Shown in pieces: positions 59,722 to 64,000 of a stretch of 64,000 bases of DNA. Positions within the stretch are counted from its first letter, which is position 1; each line of letters begins with the position of its first letter. A program made the translations under genes and the position numbers. The DNA is from DATKMS01 sp035541735 (lineage in GTDB: Bacteria; Desulfobacterota; Binatia; HRBIN30). Location: assembly GCA_035541735.1 (NCBI GenBank), contig DATKMS010000294.1, positions 34,395 to 98,394 on the forward strand, given 5' to 3'. Below the pieces are notes generated by a model. The model did not search any database. It worked only from the letters and a program-made list of their open reading frames with translations, and was not told where the DNA came from.

Positions 59722-61575
59722 ATGGCAACACGCCTTGCCCGCAAACGCTCCGGTGCCATCACCGGCAACCTGCGGCCCGCGGACCCCTTCGAGCTGATTC
59801 GCTGGCTGGCGCGGTCGCAGAACGATCCGCGCAAGGCGCTCGCCGAGTTGGTGCAGAACTCGCTCGATGCGGGTGCCGCACGCATCCAGATCGTCCGCGC
59901 CCGCGAACGCGGCGCGGCCACGCTGCATGTCATCGATGACGGCAGCGGCGTGCTGCCCGAGATGACACGCGAGGAAGCGCTCGGCTACATCGCGACGCAC
60001 ATCGGGCACTCGCGCAAGCGCAACCTGACACTCGAACAACGGCGCGAGCTGATGTTGCAGGGCAAGTACGGCATCGGCCTGCTCGGCTTCTGGTCCATCG
60101 GCACGTACTTCGAGATGCGTTCGCAGGTCAACGATTCCGAGCCTTGGGTGTTGCGGCTGACGGAAGACGAGCCGCGCTTCCAGATCGAGCGTCTACGCGG
60201 CCGGCTGCCGCTGCATGGCACGTGGACCGAGGTCGTCGTGCGGCAGCTGCACCGGCCGGCGTTCGTCAGCCTTGGCGCCCGGCGGATTGCGGACTATCTG
60301 GCGGCGGAGCTGCGCGGGCAATTGCTGGCGCGCCAGGTCAACATCACCGTGCATGATCGCGTCGCGCGCGGACGGGCGCCGAAGCTGCTGACGGTGCAGC
60401 CCGTGCGTTACCCGGGTCAGCCGTTGGCGCTGCCGGAGACGATCGACACGCCCTATGGACCACTGCGTGTCGAGCTGTACGTCCTCCCGGAAGGTGAGCG
60501 TGAGCCCGGCCAGGTGATGGTGTCGTGCGCCGGGACGGTGGTCTATGACGACCTGTGCGAGTTCGCCCTGGTCGACTTTCGACGCTCGCCGTGGAGCAGC
60601 GGCCGTCTCACGGGCATGCTCGAGTTCGCCGGCTTCGAGGTGGCGCCGGGCACGCGTCGCGGTGTGCTGCCCAACGATGCGGCCGCCGCCTTTGCGGCTG
60701 CCGTGACGCAACTCGAGGAGCCGATCAACTCGACGCTGGCGCATGAGGAAGAGCGACTGGCCGCCGAGTTGGAGGCCGACCTTCTCAAGCAGTTGCAGCG
60801 TGCCTTTCGCGACCTGCCGCGTTTGGCGCCGGAGTACGACTTCTTCGTGGTGCGTGATGAGGCGGAGCGTATGCCGGCAGGCGGCGCGGAGGGCGCAGTG
60901 GCTGGTGGACCAGAAGAAGCGCCGCCGGGCGTCGCGGAACCGGTGCCTGGCGAATTTCCGGAACCAGGCGAGAAGGTCGAAGCTGAAGAACCCGCGGAGC
61001 TGTTTCCGCCAGGGCCGCTGGCGACGGTCGAGATCGTGCCGCCGTCGGCACGCGTGCCGGTGCTTGGCAGTCGCGGTTTCCGTGCGCGCCCGCGCGACGC
61101 GGCTGGCCCCGAGATCCGTGAAGGGGTGGTGTTCCTGTGGGCCTGCAGCTCCGACCACTGCCAGATCGAAGGAGATGGTGCGCGCGCGACCTTTCGAGCC
61201 GGTGAAGAACTGGAGACGCTCACAGTGTGGGTTGTGGCAACCCAAGGCGAGCGCCGTACCAGCGCTGAAGCCAGCGTCGAGGTAGTGGAAGAGCGGCCCG
61301 AGCCGCTGCCGTCAGCCGGCATCCCGCAGCCGGAGTTCGTCAACGAGCCCACCGGCAACTGGCGCTCGCGCTTCCGTGATGGTCAATGGCAGGTCAACGC
61401 CGGCCACCGCGACTACCTCATCGCCAGCGAAAGCAGCCGCCGCAAGCTGCGCTATCTCACCGCGTTGCTGGCGAAGGAGATCGTCCTGCACTCCTTCCCG
61501 CACCCGCAGCACGCGACCGTGTTGGAGCGCATGGTGGAAGTGTTGACGATCACGGAGCGACGGTTGGAGCGATAG
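59722..61575 (+). CDS. Stand-alone GHKL ATPase (MORC/Hsp90-like)
   Basis: A 617-residue protein with an N-terminal GHKL ATPase: ELVQNSLDAGA (E42 general base, N46 Mg ligand), IDDGSGVLPEM (G1, 72-77) and GKYGIGLLGFWSIG (lid/G2, 114-123). A transducer-like region follows to about residue 340, then a helical part, a Pro/Glu/Ala-rich linker (about 390-440), an Ig-like beta domain (about 440-530) and a helical C-terminus. It lacks kinase, MutL or topoisomerase signatures, so a MORC- or Hsp90-like clamp is the best comparison. Function unknown; accessory context suggests defence or stress. Confidence 0.83.
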   Translation: MATRLARKRSGAITGNLRPADPFELIRWLARSQNDPRKALAELVQNSLDAGAARIQIVRARERGAATLHVIDDGSGVLPEMTREEALGYIATHIGHSRKRNLTLEQRRELMLQGKYGIGLLGFWSIGTYFEMRSQVNDSEPWVLRLTEDEPRFQIERLRGRLPLHGTWTEVVVRQLHRPAFVSLGARRIADYLAAELRGQLLARQVNITVHDRVARGRAPKLLTVQPVRYPGQPLALPETIDTPYGPLRVELYVLPEGEREPGQVMVSCAGTVVYDDLCEFALVDFRRSPWSSGRLTGMLEFAGFEVAPGTRRGVLPNDAAAAFAAAVTQLEEPINSTLAHEEERLAAELEADLLKQLQRAFRDLPRLAPEYDFFVVRDEAERMPAGGAEGAVAGGPEEAPPGVAEPVPGEFPEPGEKVEAEEPAELFPPGPLATVEIVPPSARVPVLGSRGFRARPRDAAGPEIREGVVFLWACSSDHCQIEGDGARATFRAGEELETLTVWVVATQGERRTSAEASVEVVEERPEPLPSAGIPQPEFVNEPTGNWRSRFRDGQWQVNAGHRDYLIASESSRRKLRYLTALLAKEIVLHSFPHPQHATVLERMVEVLTITERRLER

Positions 61576-61645
61576 GGAAACCGCACTTCAGCGGCGTTGA
61601 CAGGCACATCGCGCCAGCGCAAGGATGCTACAGAGGGACCGGATC

Positions 61646-61915
61646 ATGGCACCGAAGACGGCCACCGCGCGCAAACGTCACGAGACCATCATCTCGCAGC
61701 ACCGGCGGCGCGAGATGGAATGGCGTCGGACGCATGGTGACGTGCTGCTCGGGTACGTGCGGCAATGGGTTTGCTTGGAGGGCGAGAAGATCGTGGCGCA
61801 CGGAACCGATGTGGCCCGAGTAGTTGCCACCGCCCGACGCAAAGGCGTGAAGATCCCGTACGTGTTCTACGTCGAGGAGCCACGGGGTGAGGGCATCGTC
61901 TACATCGGCTTGTGA
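61646..61915 (+). CDS. DUF5678 domain protein
   Basis: An 89-residue protein. The C-terminal half (YVRQWVCLEGEKIVAHGTDVARVVATARRKGVKIPYVFYVEEP) matches DUF5678, a small alpha/beta domain common in chromosomal toxin-antitoxin-like or protease-linked gene pairs. The N-terminal 30 residues are a Lys/Arg-rich helix. It lies 3 nt before a truncated retropepsin-like gene, the usual partner of DUF5678 proteins, and 70 nt after the GHKL ATPase gene. Confidence 0.75.
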   Translation: MAPKTATARKRHETIISQHRRREMEWRRTHGDVLLGYVRQWVCLEGEKIVAHGTDVARVVATARRKGVKIPYVFYVEEPRGEGIVYIGL

Positions 61916-61918
61916 TCT

Positions 61919-62172
61919 GTGCCGACGATCACCTACACGTATCAGTTCCCATACACCTACGATCCGAAGGGTGATCCGTTCCCGATCTTGCCGGTTCGTG
62001 TTTTGTCCGCGACGCGTCCCGGTCGCGTTGTCGAGGTAGACGCATATCTCGACTCCGGCGCTGAGCGGTCGCTCTTCAGTGGCACGTTGGCGATCCCCCT
62101 TGGTATCGATCTGTTGCGGGGACGTCGGATCGCCTACTTCTCGGCCGGCGGCTTGCGTATGGATGCCTTTGA
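61919..62172 (+). pseudogene. Truncated retropepsin-like aspartic protease
   Basis: GTG start 3 nt after the DUF5678 stop. The first 85 residues read as a retropepsin-like domain: YTYDPKGDPFPILPVRV, then VDAYLDSGAERSLFSGTLAIPLGIDL with the catalytic D-S-G. The frame then runs on to 62485 but only as antisense of the two DUF2283 genes (SPTANWISRAFSTT... is the complement of a DUF2283 C-terminus). So the 3' part of the protease was lost and the convergent gene cluster abuts the break near 62172. Confidence 0.65.
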
Positions 62173-62370
62173 CTACTCACCGACGGCGAACTGGATCTCG
62201 CGGGCCTTCTCGACAACCTTGGAAGCTTGCAGGATCTCGAAGCGGACGATGCCGCCGTCGTACCCGAAGTCGGCGATGACACCTGGGCGCACCTCGTCAC
62301 TTTCCTTGATCCGCTCGTTGCGCAGCGCGATCGTCAGCGTGTCGCTTTCCTCGTCGTACGTGACCTTCAT
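62173..62370 (-). CDS. DUF2283 protein (copy 1)
   Basis: A complete 65-residue DUF2283 protein: MKVTYDEESDTLTIALRN, then DEVRPGVIADFGYDGGIVRFEILQASKVV. The family is a small beta-strand domain, often adjacent to DUF4258 proteins in antitoxin-like position. Its ATG overlaps the stop of copy 2 by 1 nt (TAATG), so both are cotranslated. Confidence 0.85.
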   Translation of the reverse strand: MKVTYDEESDTLTIALRNERIKESDEVRPGVIADFGYDGGIVRFEILQASKVVEKAREIQFAVGE

Positions 62371-62627
62371 TAGCGGGCGGCCGCTACGGGCGCCGTTTCG
62401 AACACAAGCTTGCCCGCTTCCAGGCCGGGGGCGCGTTTCGACAAGTACAAGATCTCCACTCCCACGACCTGGTTGTCGGCGTTGAAATCCAACACCACGC
62501 CGGGAGAGACCTCTTCCGACTCGACGATCTTCGATTCGTCCAGGCGCAGGTACAGCGCATCGGCTTGCTGGTCAACGGACTCGTTCAACCGAGACGTTGA
62601 CAACCACGCGCAGCACCCGACCTTCAT
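62370..62627 (-). CDS. DUF2283 protein (copy 2) with altered N-terminus
   Basis: Residues about 19-80 are a good DUF2283 domain (QQADALYLRLDESKIVESEEVSPGVVLDFNADNQVVGVEILYLSKRAPG). The first 18 residues are not family-like: they are the DUF4258 gene read in another frame, which suggests that a deletion joined the two genes and removed the normal MKxxYD start. It may still be translated from the ATG at 62627. Confidence 0.7.
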   Translation of the reverse strand: MKVGCCAWLSTSRLNESVDQQADALYLRLDESKIVESEEVSPGVVLDFNADNQVVGVEILYLSKRAPGLEAGKLVFETAPVAAAR

Positions 62628-62782
62628 GTTCAGGGATAAGCGCGATAACGGCGTTCCAGCGAGGCGTCATCCGGGTCGGGCGCACGCAGAAGCGGCTCGT
62701 TCAGAGTGCGTTCCATCCATTCAAGCGGGATATCGCGCTCCGCCAGCACCTTCTTCGCGTGCTCGCTCATCGTGTAGCTCAT
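62572..62782 (-). pseudogene. Frameshifted DUF4258 gene
   Basis: From ATG 62782 one frame reads a DUF4258 N-terminus (YTMSEHAKKVLAERDIPLEW, then PDPDDASLERRYRA) and stops at 62630. A +1 shift near 62640 restores LIPEHEGRVLRVVVNVSVE, the expected continuation, before a stop at 62572. The C-terminal strand with the usual VVTxYFD segment is missing. DUF4258 is the toxin-like partner of DUF2283, so this module is probably dead on the toxin side. Confidence 0.68.
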
Positions 62783-62836
62783 GAGTCTGCGGCCCTCCGC
62801 TGCTGCGTCCTGCCCGAGTCGGAACTCAGTTGACCG

Positions 62837-63303
62837 TCAGCCTGCGGTGCGCTCTCTTGCCCGCTGAAGCAGCGGGAGATCCGGGCGCAGGTGTGTGCCG
62901 CGCAGTTCTTGGCGACAAATTTCCTCGGCCTGAATTCTGCGGTGGCTCCAATACGCCGGGTGATGTACGTAGATAATTCGCTTGGCGAGTGAAGCGTCGT
63001 GGGCATGGCCAACCACTGGATGCGCTCTCGCGCCCTTCTCGTCCCTTTATCGGCAGTTCTGCCAGCGACCACGATGAGAGCGTTCGGAAACGCTTGCAGT
63101 AGCGGGAGGACATAGTTCTCGCCGCAGGTTCTCTCGACGACCTCGGGTACGTTGATGCCCTCGTCGAGGGGCCTGGGAATCGATCAGAAGATCGATTCCA
63201 TCCGAAAGACACGGTCGAACAACTTCTCGATGGCCTCGTCAGGGAAGAAAAAGTTGAGAATGTACTGCATCCCGCGATGGGTGATTGTGCGATTGGTTGC
63301 CAT
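62837..63303 (-). pseudogene. Decayed gene of uncertain family
   Basis: Three protein-like pieces follow one another on the minus strand but not in one open frame. From ATG 63303 comes RTITHRGMQYILNFFFPDEA then IEKLFDRVFRM, ended by an in-frame TGA near 63195. In the same frame after it comes NVPEVVERTCGENYVLPLLQ then AFPNALIVVAGRTADK. After a frame change near 63050 comes HPVVGHAHDASLAKRIIYVHHPAYWSHRR then EEICRQELRGTHLRPDLPLL to a stop at 62837. The middle and last parts resemble uracil-DNA glycosylase-superfamily folds, but that is tentative. Confidence 0.5.
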
Positions 63304-63348
63304 GTTGGCTCTGTTACGCCCGGATGCCGCTTCGATGCGGTCTTCGAA

Positions 63349-64000
63349 TCAGGCAGCCGCAGCCTCGTCACTCGAAAACTGCTTCAGTCCTTCCACGTTC
63401 TGCCGTAGCACTGTAAGTTGTTGGTCGATGTCCTCCTGTAGCCGTTCGGCCCGCGTGCGGATCTTGTCACCGTGGGAGCGGACGGTACCAGCCATCGTGA
63501 CGATCTCACCCAGGGACTCGCCAGCCTTGGCTATCCGGCGGACAGCATCCTCGATGGCGCCGAACTCGGCTTGCACACGCTCCTGCTGCGAGCGCTCGCG
63601 CACGACGAGGGCGCGGGCGAGGGAGAGGGCGGCGGTGAAGAGAATATCGCTGGTGGTGTCATCGCGGTCCCACACGACGATGATGTCAGCACCGAAGCGG
63701 CTGAGGGGTTCGATGCCGTCGGGCGCCGTCGCCTTCGACAACACGGCGATACCCACCTGCGCGCCGCGGTTCTCCCGGGCCTGCGTCAGCTCATCGACCA
63801 TCTTGCGGAGATCGTAAGACCGGTCTTCCTTTGCCTCGATGACGATGCCGGCGCCGGGCGCGGCGCTCTCGGGGCCGAGCGTGAGGACGAAGTCACCGAC
63901 CTTGCAGCGCGGGATGCGGCCGACGCTCTGGCTGACACATTGGACGAAGTCGCCGGAGTTACGGGTCTGTTGTGTCAGCATGTTGCCGACCGCGTCCTCG
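63349..64000 (-). CDS. Nuclease-like/DUF2130-type coiled-coil protein, 5' end outside window
   Basis: The frame is open to the window end, so the N-terminus is missing; at least 216 residues are seen. VGDFVLTLGPESA followed by GAGIVIEAKEDRSYDLRKMVDELTQARENRGAQVGIAVLS has the D...ExK pattern of a PD-(D/E)xK nuclease-like fold as in DUF2130-type proteins; an IIVVWDRDDTTSD strand follows. The C-terminal 100 residues form a coiled coil (ERSQQERVQAEFGAIEDAVRR, EDIDQQLTVLRQNVEGLK). Function unknown; the accessory neighbourhood suggests a DNA-related or defence role. Confidence 0.7.
   Translation of the reverse strand, partial: EDAVGNMLTQQTRNSGDFVQCVSQSVGRIPRCKVGDFVLTLGPESAAPGAGIVIEAKEDRSYDLRKMVDELTQARENRGAQVGIAVLSKATAPDGIEPLSRFGADIIVVWDRDDTTSDILFTAALSLARALVVRERSQQERVQAEFGAIEDAVRRIAKAGESLGEIVTMAGTVRSHGDKIRTRAERLQEDIDQQLTVLRQNVEGLKQFSSDEAAAA

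Noticed and set aside
62826..63371. A 181-codon minus-strand open frame covering the decayed gene
   Set aside because: Its Ser/Arg/Pro-rich product lacks protein-like pattern; the other two frames hold the recognisable fragments.

Overview
The window looks like a chromosomal segment from a GC-rich Gram-negative bacterium of deltaproteobacterial grade. The pointers are YajC-SecD-SecF, a sigma54 activator, FixL-like and hybrid kinases, a Thr-Pro-Thr stalk protein, and queA-tgt-yajC-secD-secF-recJ in one run. Candidatus Binatota (Desulfobacterota_B) or Myxococcota-like lineages would fit, but no rRNA, tRNA or other phylogenetic marker was found, so the assignment is inference. Coding density is high. 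Stop/start overlaps of 1-4 nt are frequent. Long antisense open frames are common and are artefacts of GC content.

Layout. 1-4.8 kb: cut-off unknown gene, enoyl-CoA hydratase, MltG, SRAP protein, Cys-rich exported protein. 5-8 kb: same-strand RNA-remodelling cluster (RRM protein, two unknown proteins, DEAD-box helicase, zinc-ribbon protein overlapping the helicase). 8-15 kb: SDR, methyltransferase/GNAT pair, a triple-PAS kinase whose second PAS carries the FixL haem pocket, and a DUF3303 / DOMON-like / NamZ operon. 14.8-24.6 kb: Tat-lipoprotein aldo/keto reductase with ferredoxin tail, a MITE-like inverted repeat, MATE pump, ScpB, secreted propeller, GST, and an exported protein with a roughly 315-residue Thr-Pro stalk. 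24.6-30.3 kb (minus): HIT-like protein, TPR membrane protein, P450, EVE protein, methylenetetrahydrofolate reductase, tandem glutaredoxin-fold protein. 30.4-32.1 kb: a broken winged-helix/AAA gene beside an intact HEPN/MNT toxin-antitoxin pair. 32.1-33.7 kb: VOC protein and zinc alcohol dehydrogenase.

34.2-41.2 kb is a self-contained signalling locus. A hybrid kinase, a secreted protein and a PlsC-like acyltransferase form a tightly coupled minus-strand operon, divergent from a REC-PAS-AAA+ sigma54 activator. The intergenic region holds two palindromes with the same core and a -24/-12-like promoter facing the kinase operon.

41.2-58.7 kb is housekeeping: ctpA, divergent polysaccharide deacetylase, xseA, xseB, ispA, tlyA; then a small HTH gene with a methyltransferase; queA-tgt-yajC-secD-secF-recJ; and family 4 UDG, NfeD protease and slipin, ending in a clear terminator.

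58.7-64 kb is accessory: zinc phospholipase C-like protein, a stand-alone GHKL ATPase (MORC/Hsp90-like), a DUF5678 gene with a truncated retropepsin-like partner, two DUF2283 genes, a frameshifted DUF4258 gene, a decayed gene, and a nuclease-like protein cut by the window end. This looks like an eroding toxin-antitoxin/defence patch.

No rRNA, tRNA, CRISPR array, transposase gene or riboswitch was recognised.
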